Assembly (NCBI GenBank): GCA_016792785.1
Contig: JAEUML010000226.1
Location: forward strand, 1 to 64,000
Length of the DNA: 64,000 nucleotides
Direction of reading: 5' to 3'
From: Alphaproteobacteria bacterium
GTDB lineage: Bacteria > Pseudomonadota > Alphaproteobacteria > Micropepsales > Micropepsaceae
The translations under genes were made by a program, and so were the position numbers. Shown one piece after another: positions 42,044-50,755 of this stretch (position 1 is the stretch's first letter; every line of letters begins with the position of its first letter). The notes below the pieces were generated by a model, which was not told the origin of the DNA, made no database searches, and worked only from the letters and a program-made list of their open reading frames with translations.

Positions 42044-42915
42044 GGCATCGGGCCATCTGTGGCGCCGCCGACGGCTGGACCGAAGGTGCGATCGATGCGG
42101 TCCCAGCGGAAGTCGTTCAAGAGCCGCTTCAAGCGCGGCACCGTGCGATGCAGATTGAGGTAGTGGCGGAAACGCGACTTCAACTCGACGCCGGCGGGCC
42201 GGGGCTGGTCGGGATCGACCTCCCAAGGATGCAGATAGAAAACCGCCGGCCGACCTTCGTTGCTGTTGATGTGAGCAATGGCGCGGCGGAACATGCCGTA
42301 AGGCGCCGCGCGAAAGTAACCGCCGCCACCACATGGGAGATTCCGTCCCGCGATGCGGACAGTCGAGATGGGGTATTCCCACAGCCGCGCCGTTCCCGGT
42401 GGCCTATAGGCAAACCGCGGAGCATCCGGGTTCGAGTAGTTGTCGTGAGCGACGGGATAAATGCTCGACGAATAGCTGTAGCCGGCATCCTCAAGCACTT
42501 TGAAAGCCCAAGGGGTCGAGGCGCCGACCGAGAACGTGGCGGCGCGATAGCCCCTGACAGGCACGCCGCCCACGTCCTCGAGAATTCCTTTCGTGCGTGT
42601 GATGTCGGCTGAGAATTGCGCAGCTGTTTGTCCGTCAACCCGATGATGATCGTAACCGTGGCTCGCGAGTTCGTGACCTTCGGCGACCATACGGCGCACC
42701 AGCGCGGGAAAGCGCTCCGCAACCCACCCTAGCGTGAAGAACGTTGCGTTGACGCCGTGCTCCGCCAGAAGGTCCAGGATCAGGTTGGTGTTGCGCTCCA
42801 CCCTGGGCTCAAACGCGTCCCACTGCGCGCGATCGCAGACGCTTGCCAGAGCTTGGACCTGAAAGTAGTCCTCGACGTCAAACGATAGTGCGTTCGTAAT
42901 CGACCCTGATGTCAT
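42025..42915 (-). CDS. Polysaccharide deacetylase, XrtA-associated (TIGR03006-like)
   Basis: A 296-residue protein. The start ALSFDVEDYFQVQALASV is the signature of the XrtA-associated NodB-type family. The metal site is clear: FDVED (aspartates), SHGYDHH (histidines), and a late FYLHPWEVD. It removes N-acetyl groups from the polymer, and there is no clear signal peptide. I start at ATG 42915. It is 16 nt downstream of the outer-membrane protein gene and last in the export operon. The usual locus ATPase gene does not lie between the two. Confidence 0.9.
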   Translation of the reverse strand: MTSGSITNALSFDVEDYFQVQALASVCDRAQWDAFEPRVERNTNLILDLLAEHGVNATFFTLGWVAERFPALVRRMVAEGHELASHGYDHHRVDGQTAAQFSADITRTKGILEDVGGVPVRGYRAATFSVGASTPWAFKVLEDAGYSYSSSIYPVAHDNYSNPDAPRFAYRPPGTARLWEYPISTVRIAGRNLPCGGGGYFRAAPYGMFRRAIAHINSNEGRPAVFYLHPWEVDPDQPRPAGVELKSRFRHYLNLHRTVPRLKRLLNDFRWDRIDRTFGPAVGGATDGPMPLKLSA

Positions 42916-42931
42916 GGCGAGCCGGTGCACC

Positions 42932-44398
42932 TCAGAACGAGCGCGCGATGCCAAGGCGAACGACGTTCTCTTGGCTGTCGTCGTTGTTCTCGCGAACGTT
43001 GAGGCCCCAAAGATAGCTGCCGGTGAAGGTCACTTGCGGGGTGAACAGATACGTGAACCCTGCCTGGGCCCTGTATTGCTGCACCTCCTGCGATCCCAAA
43101 TTCGGTGAGTAGTTGTCAAAGAAGCCAACGCTGGCGGTCGCGGTCAGGCTTCGAGACAAGGTTTCCTTCCACTCAAGGTCGACGCTGTAGATCTTGTCCG
43201 ATAGGCCCAACCCCGGAATCTGGCGGTCGGCATGGCGACCGATCAGCGAGTACGTCGCAAGGCCAATGCGATAGTCGGCGCTGAAATTGAAATTCTTGTC
43301 GCGGACGACTTGTCCGATGAGAGCCGGATTGGGAACGAGTTGGGTGGGCGTCGTGCCAAGGTCGACAGACCCGGCATCGTCGAACAGATCGTCCAGAGGA
43401 CGAACGAGGGAAAGTTGGGCAGGCGCGATCGAGTCCGTGTACTGACCGGCAATGTTGACCCGCGACGTCAGCTGAACACTGACTTCGCCAAGCCAGCTGG
43501 TGTCGTTGAAGCGATTGCCGTATTCCACGCGGATCGCGGAGTTGTCGGCGAACGAATAGCGACCGCCGAACGACCATCGCTGTCCCTTGATGGTCGGAAA
43601 GCTCGGATCCTCGATGCGCTCATAGCCGTAGCGGCCGATCACGTCGATCCGGTCCGTCAGATGAACGATCAAGTGTCCGACGATGTTTCGCAGCCTGAAG
43701 TCCGCATCCGTCTCGAGATACTCCGCCGTGCCGATCGCCTCATACAGCGACGAGCGATCTCCCGTCGTGACACGACCTGCCGCTTGCTTGGCCGTCAGGT
43801 CTTCGATCGGAACAAGCAGCGGACCCGTCACCGGTTCGCTGAAGAGGATTTGCGAGTAGGTGGCGCGGGCCACCAAGTCGGCGATGTCGAAGACGTTCAG
43901 AGTTAGTAGCGGACCAACGCTGTAGTTTGTTTCCTTCGAGCGCGATCCGCCCGGTGAGAGGTTCGAGGCCGAGGTCGAATCCGGTGAGAGGAAGACTTCC
44001 TGGCGGCTGACCTGACCGTCGAGGAACAGGCGGTTGTGCAGCAGAGTCACACGCCCCGCCGCGATACCTTCGCCGTTGAAGTTGTCGAACTCGTCGGTGG
44101 CCCAGAATTCGTTGTAGTAGACGCTGGCGGACATCGCAGCCTCCACTCGGGTGCCGTCCAGTGTGGCGTCTAGGCGAGCGCCAAGCGAGGTGACGCCGTC
44201 GGCATCCTGGTCGGTGCTGGATCCGCGGATGTTGTCGGTGAAGATTTGCTCAAGAAACAGCGTCGGCGTGAAGCGGAGGATGTCGCCCCAAGCCTGGGTC
44301 GAGAGCGTCGCCAGCGCAACGCCCAAGCCGGCCGCAAGCGCCGTCGGCACCTGCAAGCGGCTCAGCGAGCGCGAGCGCGAATTCCCTCCCCAGCGCAT
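42932..44398 (-). CDS. Outer-membrane beta-barrel protein, PEP-CTERM-system-associated (TIGR03016-like)
   Basis: A 488-residue protein with a signal peptide ending near TQAWG. The body is beta-rich with repeated aromatic and polar strands (RFTPTLFLEQIFTDNIRG, GRYSFADNSAIRVEYGNRF, AQAGFTYLFTPQVTFTGSYLW) and ends in RSF, the terminal Phe seen in outer-membrane barrels. The family accompanies XrtA-type EPS clusters and may be the outer-membrane pore or a porin-like scaffold. A strong GGGGGA Shine-Dalgarno precedes ATG 44398. Confidence 0.85.
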   Translation of the reverse strand: MRWGGNSRSRSLSRLQVPTALAAGLGVALATLSTQAWGDILRFTPTLFLEQIFTDNIRGSSTDQDADGVTSLGARLDATLDGTRVEAAMSASVYYNEFWATDEFDNFNGEGIAAGRVTLLHNRLFLDGQVSRQEVFLSPDSTSASNLSPGGSRSKETNYSVGPLLTLNVFDIADLVARATYSQILFSEPVTGPLLVPIEDLTAKQAAGRVTTGDRSSLYEAIGTAEYLETDADFRLRNIVGHLIVHLTDRIDVIGRYGYERIEDPSFPTIKGQRWSFGGRYSFADNSAIRVEYGNRFNDTSWLGEVSVQLTSRVNIAGQYTDSIAPAQLSLVRPLDDLFDDAGSVDLGTTPTQLVPNPALIGQVVRDKNFNFSADYRIGLATYSLIGRHADRQIPGLGLSDKIYSVDLEWKETLSRSLTATASVGFFDNYSPNLGSQEVQQYRAQAGFTYLFTPQVTFTGSYLWGLNVRENNDDSQENVVRLGIARSF

Positions 44399-44451
44399 CT
44401 CTCCCCCAAAGAGATTCTACAACTCAAGCGCGATTCTCGCGGCGGAGCCGA

Positions 44452-45147
44452 TCAGTTGAAGATCAGACCCACCGAGTTCTCATCGATGGGACCGGCAATG
44501 CGATCGAGCGTCGCCAAGCTTTGGTTGATATCGCTACGACGCGTGCGGTTGGCCGCCAACACGAAGCCGATTTGTCCGGCACTTCGCGCCAACACGGCCG
44601 CGCCTCCCGACAAAACGGGACCGGCATCAATGATCACAAACGCGTTTTCGTTCGCGGCCAAGGCCGACATCAGGTGTTCGACGCGGCCGCTCGCTAAAAG
44701 CTCCGGCGCATTGTCCCGCCGGCTGCCCGAAAGGATGACTTTCACGTTCGGCAAGCCCGTCGACATCAGAATTCGACTGTGGTCGGTGGTGTGGTCTTCC
44801 AGATAGTCGAGCAGACCCGGACCCGAACTGGAGCCGCCCATCCAAGACGACGATCCGAGCGCCGGGTTGTCGAAGTCAGCGTCGACCAACGTCAGCTGGA
44901 CGTTGGGATCGAGTGCGAAATTCGCCGCCAGATGGTGCGACACGTAGCTCTTACCTTCGCCCTCGTTGGCGCTCGTGATCAGGATGACCCGCGGGTGCTT
45001 TCCGCCCACAGGCGCCGTGTTGGAGTGCGCAAGAAAGTGCCATTTCACTAAGCGGAATTCGTCGTTCGTGCCGGAGCCGCCCGAGAACGACCTAACCGCT
45101 ACCGCGCCTTCGTCCGAAGAAGATCTGAAACTCGTCAGAAGCGACAT
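44452..45147 (-). CDS. Tyrosine-kinase-like (BY-kinase) P-loop ATPase, XrtA-associated
   Basis: A 231-residue protein. Walker A is NEGEGKS at residues 61-67, and the A' motif is VDADFD at 88-93. The Walker B-like segment reads VIIDAGPVL, not the more usual IIDTPPV. The only tyrosines are in KSYVS and LDYLED, so the C-terminal tyrosine cluster used for autophosphorylation is absent. It pairs with the chain-length protein upstream (10 nt) and probably controls polymer assembly, but perhaps without autophosphorylation. I start at ATG 45147; the frame extends to 45219. Confidence 0.85.
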   Translation of the reverse strand: MSLLTSFRSSSDEGAVAVRSFSGGSGTNDEFRLVKWHFLAHSNTAPVGGKHPRVILITSANEGEGKSYVSHHLAANFALDPNVQLTLVDADFDNPALGSSSWMGGSSSGPGLLDYLEDHTTDHSRILMSTGLPNVKVILSGSRRDNAPELLASGRVEHLMSALAANENAFVIIDAGPVLSGGAAVLARSAGQIGFVLAANRTRRSDINQSLATLDRIAGPIDENSVGLIFN

Positions 45148-45157
45148 TGTGAATCCC

Positions 45158-46864
45158 CTAGCTTCCAAGACCCAAGGCGCGGCCGATACCGACTTGGAAC
45201 AGCTGATAAATCTGGTCACGTATCGGCGCCGCCCAACCGGACGTGGCCGATATCACGTAGGCTGCGGCGAATATGCCGCCGATTGCGCCCAGCAACATCA
45301 GCACCTCGATGAGCTGCGAAGCGCGTGTGATCACGCCCTGCGTGTTCGCAAGCCGCGCGATCACGGGAAGGCCGAGTGCCTGCTCCGCTTCATTTGCACT
45401 GACGAACGTGCCGCGCAGCAATCCGAGACCGTAAGCAATTGCGCCGCCCGCCAAGACCGACGCGAGCGCGGCCAAGAGCAAGATCGAAGGACGATCGGGG
45501 CTCGTCGGACCGGTCGGCAGAGAAGGCTCTTCCAGCACGCGGAACTGCTCGATGCCAGTGGAGAGATCAACGGCGGCCGTGATCTTCGCCGATTCACGAC
45601 GCCGGACAAGTTGCTCGTAGTTCTCTTTCACGACGGCATACTCGCGGGTCAACTGGTCAAGCTGGGCCTCGGCCGCAGGTGCGGTCCCCGACTGTTCTTG
45701 GATGGCCGCCACTGCCGCTTCGGCATCCCTCGTCTTGCGCTCGGCGTCGAGCACAGCGAAGTTGGCGCGCACCAGCTGCATCTGCATGCTGTTCGTCTCA
45801 GCGGCAGCCGGCGTGAAGGTCGGCGACGCGGAGGCGGGTGTCAGCGGCGTCGGCTCAGGTGCGCCGATGGCCGCGTCAACCGCTGCTGAGGGCGCCACCT
45901 GTCCGGGCGCAAACGGTTGGGTCACCCTTCCGAGGTTTTCGCCCAAGCCATATTGCTCGGTGAGCAATGCGATTTCGCGCTTCGTGGCGATGACATCCGG
46001 ATGCTGGTCGGTGTATTGCAGCAGCAGTTGGTTCAGCTGATTCTGGAGCGCGCCCAACCGATCGATCGCCGCCGGGAAAGTCTGATCTGTCGCAAAGATC
46101 GCCTGGCCGCCGACTTTGCCTTGCGACGATGCCGCGATAACACCTTTGATCCGATCGCGATTGGCAACGGCAATCTTGCGCGCCAATTGGGCCTCACGCA
46201 GTGCCGTCAACGCAACCGCGAGACGCTGCTGGTGGGTCGTCGTATCGCCGAGCAAGTTGGCGTTGACCAGCCTGAAGCCAGCGATCTGGGATTCCAAATC
46301 CTGCAGCTTCACCTGATACTCTTGGATTTGCGCATCGAGGAACTTTTGCGCGTCGTCATAGTCGCGCTGCGCAAACCCCGACTTAGCCTTGAGCAGGACC
46401 TGCAGCAGCCCCGCGAGCACGTTGCGGGCGCGAGTCCCATTGGTATCGGCATAGGCGAGGTCGTAGAGATTCTCCAAATCGTCCTGCTCGACAATCTTGA
46501 AGCCGCCACGAACTGCGCGGATGGCCTTCGACCGTTTGCTGGGCGTGGATACATCAAATCCGAGCTCGGGGATTTCCAACAGCATGTCGATGTTGCGGTC
46601 GTTGAGCACTGTCGACTGCAGAATCTTGAGCATGTTCTCCCGCGTGTCGGGATCATCCTCCGGGGTGATGCCACGAAGCAGCGGCCGCAGAACGACTTCA
46701 GCGTTCACGTAGACTCGCGACTTGGACTCGTATTGGTCCGGCATTGCCATGACCGTGATCGCCACGACCGCGACGATGGCTGAGGCCACGAAGATCCCCA
46801 ACCAACGGTTGGGCCACGCCCTCAGCAACTCAAGATAGAGTCCTGATAGAAAGTTCTTTTCCAT
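45158..46864 (-). CDS. Polysaccharide chain-length determinant, XrtA-associated (Wzz/GumC-like, TIGR03007-like)
   Basis: A 568-residue protein. The N-terminal membrane helix (WLGIFVASAIVAVVAITVMA) is followed by the Wzz-like YESKSRVYVNAEVVLRPLL. Long coiled coils fill the middle (VKLQDLESQIAGFRLVNANL, VVKENYEQLVRRRES), interrupted by a low-complexity Pro/Ala/Thr stretch. A C-terminal helix returns to the membrane (PSILLLAALASVLAGGAIA), and a further hydrophobic stretch follows (QLIEVLMLLGAIGGIFAAAY). It controls polymer length at the inner membrane. It starts at ATG 46864 with a G-run upstream. Confidence 0.9.
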   Translation of the reverse strand: MEKNFLSGLYLELLRAWPNRWLGIFVASAIVAVVAITVMAMPDQYESKSRVYVNAEVVLRPLLRGITPEDDPDTRENMLKILQSTVLNDRNIDMLLEIPELGFDVSTPSKRSKAIRAVRGGFKIVEQDDLENLYDLAYADTNGTRARNVLAGLLQVLLKAKSGFAQRDYDDAQKFLDAQIQEYQVKLQDLESQIAGFRLVNANLLGDTTTHQQRLAVALTALREAQLARKIAVANRDRIKGVIAASSQGKVGGQAIFATDQTFPAAIDRLGALQNQLNQLLLQYTDQHPDVIATKREIALLTEQYGLGENLGRVTQPFAPGQVAPSAAVDAAIGAPEPTPLTPASASPTFTPAAAETNSMQMQLVRANFAVLDAERKTRDAEAAVAAIQEQSGTAPAAEAQLDQLTREYAVVKENYEQLVRRRESAKITAAVDLSTGIEQFRVLEEPSLPTGPTSPDRPSILLLAALASVLAGGAIAYGLGLLRGTFVSANEAEQALGLPVIARLANTQGVITRASQLIEVLMLLGAIGGIFAAAYVISATSGWAAPIRDQIYQLFQVGIGRALGLGS

Positions 46865-46939
46865 CACCTAGGCCCCCCCAAAGGCCTCAGAAATTCTCGC
46901 CCGCAGCGCCTTCCCCAAAGGACGCCGCGTACCCCTCGT

Positions 46940-47557
46940 TCAGAACCAACGTTCCGGAATGCGAATCACGTCCCCAGGCGCAAGCTCGACATTGGCGCTC
47001 GTGTCGCCGTCCTTCATGAGGTCCGCGACGCGAATTCTGAATTCCTTTGTACGCCCGCCCGACATGCGCATCAGACGCGCGTCGTTGCCGTTGGCGAATT
47101 GCGTTAGACCGCCCGCCTCGATCATCACATCGAGCAGCGTCAATCCGGCGCGATATGGGACAGATCTCGGCGTAACTGCTTCGCCAACCACGCTCACTTT
47201 GCCTTGGCCGGTGCCGAGCACGTTCTGAACGATGACGGTGACGACTGGTTCGCGAACGAAGCCTTTGAGGCCTTCCTCTACCGCATCGGCCACTTCGCTG
47301 GGCGACCTTCCTGCAGCCTGGACGTCCTGCAAGAGCGGCATCGAGAAGCGACCGTCGGGGCGAACCGGAACGGTTACCGAGAGCTCGGCGCTGCGCCAAA
47401 CAAAAACCTGAAGGCTATCGCCGGGCCCGATAATGTACTCGGGTGCGCTGCTGTAAACCTCGGGCGCTTTCGGTCCGACCGGCGCCTTGTCCAGCCAGAA
47501 CGCACAACCTGATAACCCGAGCGCAGCGAATGCTGCGACTACCCACAAGCGAAGCAT
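46940..47557 (-). CDS. Polysaccharide export lipoprotein (Wza-like, TIGR03027-like)
   Basis: A 205-residue protein. The lipobox cysteine is at residue 18 (LGLSGC). The polysaccharide export domain is seen in YIIGPGDSLQVFVWRSAELS and RFSMPLLQDVQAAGRS, followed by a SLBB-like part (GKVSVVGEAVTPRSVPYRAG) and a terminal APGDVIRIPERWF. It forms part of the outer-membrane export channel. GGGGGAG precedes ATG 47557. It is the first gene of the five-gene export operon (47557 to 42025). Confidence 0.92.
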   Translation of the reverse strand: MLRLWVVAAFAALGLSGCAFWLDKAPVGPKAPEVYSSAPEYIIGPGDSLQVFVWRSAELSVTVPVRPDGRFSMPLLQDVQAAGRSPSEVADAVEEGLKGFVREPVVTVIVQNVLGTGQGKVSVVGEAVTPRSVPYRAGLTLLDVMIEAGGLTQFANGNDARLMRMSGGRTKEFRIRVADLMKDGDTSANVELAPGDVIRIPERWF

Positions 47558-47650
47558 GTCTCCCCCTTCACGGAAGTCTCGCGCGGGACCCGAATTCGCG
47601 ACGCTATCCCCAGTTAGATCTAGCGCCGCGCCCCATCGGTACGCGATCCG

Positions 47651-47679
47651 TTGACATCCCGAAAACTAGTACCAACAAT
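47651..47679 (+). promoter_or_regulatory. Sigma-70-like promoter TTGACA-N17-AACAAT on the plus strand
   Basis: A perfect -35 hexamer, an ideal 17-bp spacer and a 4/6 match to the -10. It reads away from the export operon, and no plus-strand gene follows before the tail of a minus-strand glycosyltransferase gene. It could drive a short RNA or be chance. Confidence 0.35.
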
Positions 47680-47836
47680 CCCTACGAAGCGAAATCGAAC
47701 TTGACGATTTAATAACATTTGATGTGGCTGATGATACGCAGAAGTCACACTATCATTAATGCAGTCGATTTACTTTGAACTATATATAGTATTCGTCACG
47801 TCCTTGCAGGCAATATGTGTTGGACGTCGAGCTTGC

Positions 47837-47900
47837 CATGTGACATCGCAATCACAGCGCGACATCCATGTGACATGCAATCTGAGCGCGAGCATGTGAC
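47837..47900. repeat. Direct repeats with CATGTGAC cores
   Basis: CATGTGAC occurs at 47837, 47867 and 47893. The first two are followed by nearly the same 26 bp (CATGTGACATcGCAATC, then AGCGCGA), with one base missing and two changed. Spacings are 30 and 26 bp. The array lies between the upstream glycosyltransferase stop and the export-operon promoter region, as a cluster of activator or repressor sites would. Confidence 0.6.
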
Positions 47901-47914
47901 CCGCGGAACATCAA

Positions 47915-49066
47915 CTAGCCGGGTTGCCCCAGGCCATAAACGGCCAGATAACGCGCCGAAATCTGGTCCATTCCGAACCTAGGGATCACGAAAGTGCGTG
48001 CATCAGCGCCCATCTTCCGGCGCAAGTCCGGTTCGGCCAGCACTCTCAGTACAGCGTCGCGAAATTGCTGCTCGTGATCGAACAAGAAGCCGGTCTCGCC
48101 GCTCTTGATGAAAACATCATTCACGCCCGGCAGTCGTCGAGCAACAACCGGCAACGCGTAGGACATCGCTTCGATCATCGCCGTACCGAAGCCTTCCTCA
48201 TGGGAGGCGAAAACCATCATGTCGGCGGCTTCATAGTAGGGCCACGGTTCCTGCACCCAACCCGCAAGACGCACGTTCTGCTGAAGACCATTTGCCTGGA
48301 TGAATTCGTCCAGTTTCTTCGCATAGGCCGGCTCAAGCGCGGGGCCCATGAGCACGAGAACCAGATCGGGAAACTTGGCGACAATGTCCGGCAAGGCGCG
48401 GACTAGCGTCATCTGGTCCTTGCGCTCGCTGAGGGCGCCGACCGAGATGAGCACGCGCGTATCGTCCTTAAACCCAAGATTGCGTCGCGCCTGCAGTCGC
48501 CGCTCCTCGGAGAGCTGCGGCATGTTGATGCCCATCGGTATCAAGTGGGCGCGACTGTCGCCCAAGTCGGACACGGTTTCGGCGTGAAGCCTTGGGCTGA
48601 TCGAGACAAAGGCGTCGAACCGCCGAAGCAGCCGGCGAACCAGCGGGCGAAGCCAAGCGCGATACGAGCTGCCGATTTGCAGCGTGCTGTCGTCCAAAGT
48701 TGCGGACAGGACGATCCTTTTTCCGAGCAGACTTGCGAGCCAATACGATAGGAACGTTCGGTCGACGTGGGTGTGATAGTGCACGACGTCGTAGCGCCAT
48801 ATGTTTCGTAACGTCCACCAGAAGAGTTCGACAAACGTCATGGCGCTCTTGTTGCTGCGCGCTGTGAGGTAGCGAACCGACCCGATGCCATCGAGGGCGC
48901 CGATCCCGCCTTGAGGCTCGCCCGTCAAAGTGCAAAGCACGTCGTGGCCGACGTCAGGTCGCGCTTTCCGGAAGGCCGGCGCGATACGTTCGAGAAACGT
49001 GCCTTCGCCTGTGAAGTCGGGTCGAAAGTACTTGAAGACATGAAGGATCCGACGTTGGTCCGACAT
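47915..49066 (-). CDS. Glycosyltransferase family 4
   Basis: A 383-residue GT-B enzyme. RILHVFKYFRPDFTGEGTFL opens the acceptor domain. VVHYHTHVDRTFLSYWLASL, SVGALSERKDQMTLVRAL and SHEEGFGTAMIEAMSYALPVVA complete the fold. It probably transfers a sugar in surface glycan synthesis. It directly abuts the GNAT-like gene on the same strand (no intervening base), so the two are likely co-translated. Confidence 0.86.
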   Translation of the reverse strand: MSDQRRILHVFKYFRPDFTGEGTFLERIAPAFRKARPDVGHDVLCTLTGEPQGGIGALDGIGSVRYLTARSNKSAMTFVELFWWTLRNIWRYDVVHYHTHVDRTFLSYWLASLLGKRIVLSATLDDSTLQIGSSYRAWLRPLVRRLLRRFDAFVSISPRLHAETVSDLGDSRAHLIPMGINMPQLSEERRLQARRNLGFKDDTRVLISVGALSERKDQMTLVRALPDIVAKFPDLVLVLMGPALEPAYAKKLDEFIQANGLQQNVRLAGWVQEPWPYYEAADMMVFASHEEGFGTAMIEAMSYALPVVARRLPGVNDVFIKSGETGFLFDHEQQFRDAVLRVLAEPDLRRKMGADARTFVIPRFGMDQISARYLAVYGLGQPG

Positions 49067-50680
49067 TCACCCCGCTCCTTCCGATGATGTCGCCCGACCG
49101 GGCCGTTGCACTTGCTGCTCAAGGCTAAATCCCAGGCCCTTTAGGAATGTCAGCGCATGTTCGTCGTTCTCGGCCACTGCGAGGGTAATGGAACCGACGC
49201 GACCCTCCGACTGCAGCCTCTGGATGATACCCTCAGCCAGATTGCGACCCGCCGTTGAGGCGACGTCCAATTCCTCGTTGGTCCAGCCGCGCAGTGTGGC
49301 GACGCTCCCGTCGCCGGTGGTCTCCACCCATGCCGCGTGCAACGTTCCGTCGCCATCGGGATATGCAAAACATGTTTCACCGGCCTCAATCCGCGACAGG
49401 GTACGCCGGAGATGCTCGTGCCTTCGCCCCTGACCCTGGCGCGTCGCCCACGCGACCAATTCGGCGAGCGGATTGGCTATGATCGAGACTTCCTGCGGTC
49501 GAGGTTTCACGTTCCCAAGGTCGACCCGAAGAATATGGGTATGCCCGGTAGGTCGCCGTTCTTGTGTCGAGGAAGAGGTTGAGCGGCGTAGCACGTTCTT
49601 GATCGCTTCACGACGCTCCGGGCTGATCGACAGCGCGTTCGCGACAGCCGAAAGGCCTCGCCGCATGCCGGCCTGCAGCTTGATACGCATGGCCTCCGCC
49701 CGCGTCGGGTAGGCGATCAGTTCGAACGCTGTCTCATGGTGTGTGCCGAAACGCTCCTTCCAAGCGTCGCCCCCCGGCGTCATGTCGAGCTGATTGCAAC
49801 CCTCGGCCGCAAGCGCGCGCGCGGCCATATAGAGCAGCAGTTTGCTGGGCGAGTGAGCCGCCACTTCCGGCGCATATGTCACGATGCCGATGTGCGCAGT
49901 GCGTTTGCTCTTGATGAGAAATACCGAAGCGATCAAAGCGTCTCCCAGAAACAATGCCGAAACATGACATTGCTCAGGCGCTGCTTCGAACCACGCAAGG
50001 TGGAACGGCGCTTTTCGCGGATCATCGGTGAACGGGCAGGAATCGTTGACGGCGCCTTGACGAAAGTCGCATTGCGCGGAGATCGCCCCCGCATGTGTTT
50101 GCCAATCGGCGGATGAGAGGCGCTTGAAACCGAAGTCGCCAAGCCGCTTGAGGCGATTGAGCTTGCTCTTGTTGCCCTTCTTCTTGAGGGCGTCATCTAT
50201 GGCTTGCTCGTCAAGGCTCAGGTACGGGCATTCGTGGCGTCGCACGAGCACGCGCGGGTCTCGCGCGGCGAGCGCCTCCAACACCGCCGCCGGCACCAGC
50301 GGCGAGACATAGCGCCAGTGGATTCGCGACGTCGGAAAGGCTCCTCGAAGCAGATCGAGCGCTTGCCCAGCGAACGCCGGCCCGGCCGCCTCATCTCCGA
50401 TCCAGCCGTGGTACTCAGCTTGATGCGCCCCGACGCCGGTGATCACCCCGGATCTTGAGGCCAAAGGCATGAGGCCAATGAGGCGCCCTTCGCTTTGAGC
50501 GACCGCCAGCACGGGGATCCATTGCCCACCGTAATGGTCGAACCAAACGTTGAAGAAGCTCGGCGTTTGAAACGCGGTACCCCAAGGGCAGGTCTCATAA
50601 AGCGCGGCCCATTGCGATCGATTCTCGGCCGAGCGCGCCCATGCCCGACACTCGTCGCCAACGAGAAGCCGGACCTCCAT
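49067..50680 (-). CDS. GNAT/FemAB-like protein, enlarged
   Basis: A 537-residue protein from ATG 50680 (in-frame TTG 50746 and ATG 50722 are alternatives; no clear Shine-Dalgarno for any). The first 300 residues form a CelD/FemAB-like acyltransferase (CPWGTAFQTPSFFNVWFDHY, KKGNKSKLNRLKRLGDFGF, ARALAAEGCNQLDMTPGGDA). The last 120 residues look like a second GNAT-type unit (SITLAVAENDEHALTFLKGLGFSLEQ). The double domain is unusual. The substrate is unknown, but the abutting glycosyltransferase suggests modification of an EPS sugar. Confidence 0.72.
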   Translation of the reverse strand: MEVRLLVGDECRAWARSAENRSQWAALYETCPWGTAFQTPSFFNVWFDHYGGQWIPVLAVAQSEGRLIGLMPLASRSGVITGVGAHQAEYHGWIGDEAAGPAFAGQALDLLRGAFPTSRIHWRYVSPLVPAAVLEALAARDPRVLVRRHECPYLSLDEQAIDDALKKKGNKSKLNRLKRLGDFGFKRLSSADWQTHAGAISAQCDFRQGAVNDSCPFTDDPRKAPFHLAWFEAAPEQCHVSALFLGDALIASVFLIKSKRTAHIGIVTYAPEVAAHSPSKLLLYMAARALAAEGCNQLDMTPGGDAWKERFGTHHETAFELIAYPTRAEAMRIKLQAGMRRGLSAVANALSISPERREAIKNVLRRSTSSSTQERRPTGHTHILRVDLGNVKPRPQEVSIIANPLAELVAWATRQGQGRRHEHLRRTLSRIEAGETCFAYPDGDGTLHAAWVETTGDGSVATLRGWTNEELDVASTAGRNLAEGIIQRLQSEGRVGSITLAVAENDEHALTFLKGLGFSLEQQVQRPGRATSSEGAG

Positions 50681-50755
50681 GTGCTTTGCGTGCGCCGTGT
50701 CGGAGGTGTCGCGTGTAGGCATGTCGTGGCTGAGGTGTCGATCCAAGTCCGACCG

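Larger units (their letters stand above)
47558..47914. promoter_or_regulatory. AT-rich regulatory region upstream of the export operon
   Basis: About 357 bp, visibly richer in A+T than its surroundings from about 47690 to 47810. No coding gene is credible. It holds a perfect ACTATATATAGT palindrome (47779-47790), a forward-facing promoter-like pair (47651-47679), and a direct-repeat array (47837-47900). This is the probable control region for the export operon, which reads to the left. Confidence 0.65.

Noticed and set aside
46887-47399. A 170-residue minus-strand ORF
   Set aside because: Arg-rich shadow of the Wza-like lipoprotein gene in another frame.
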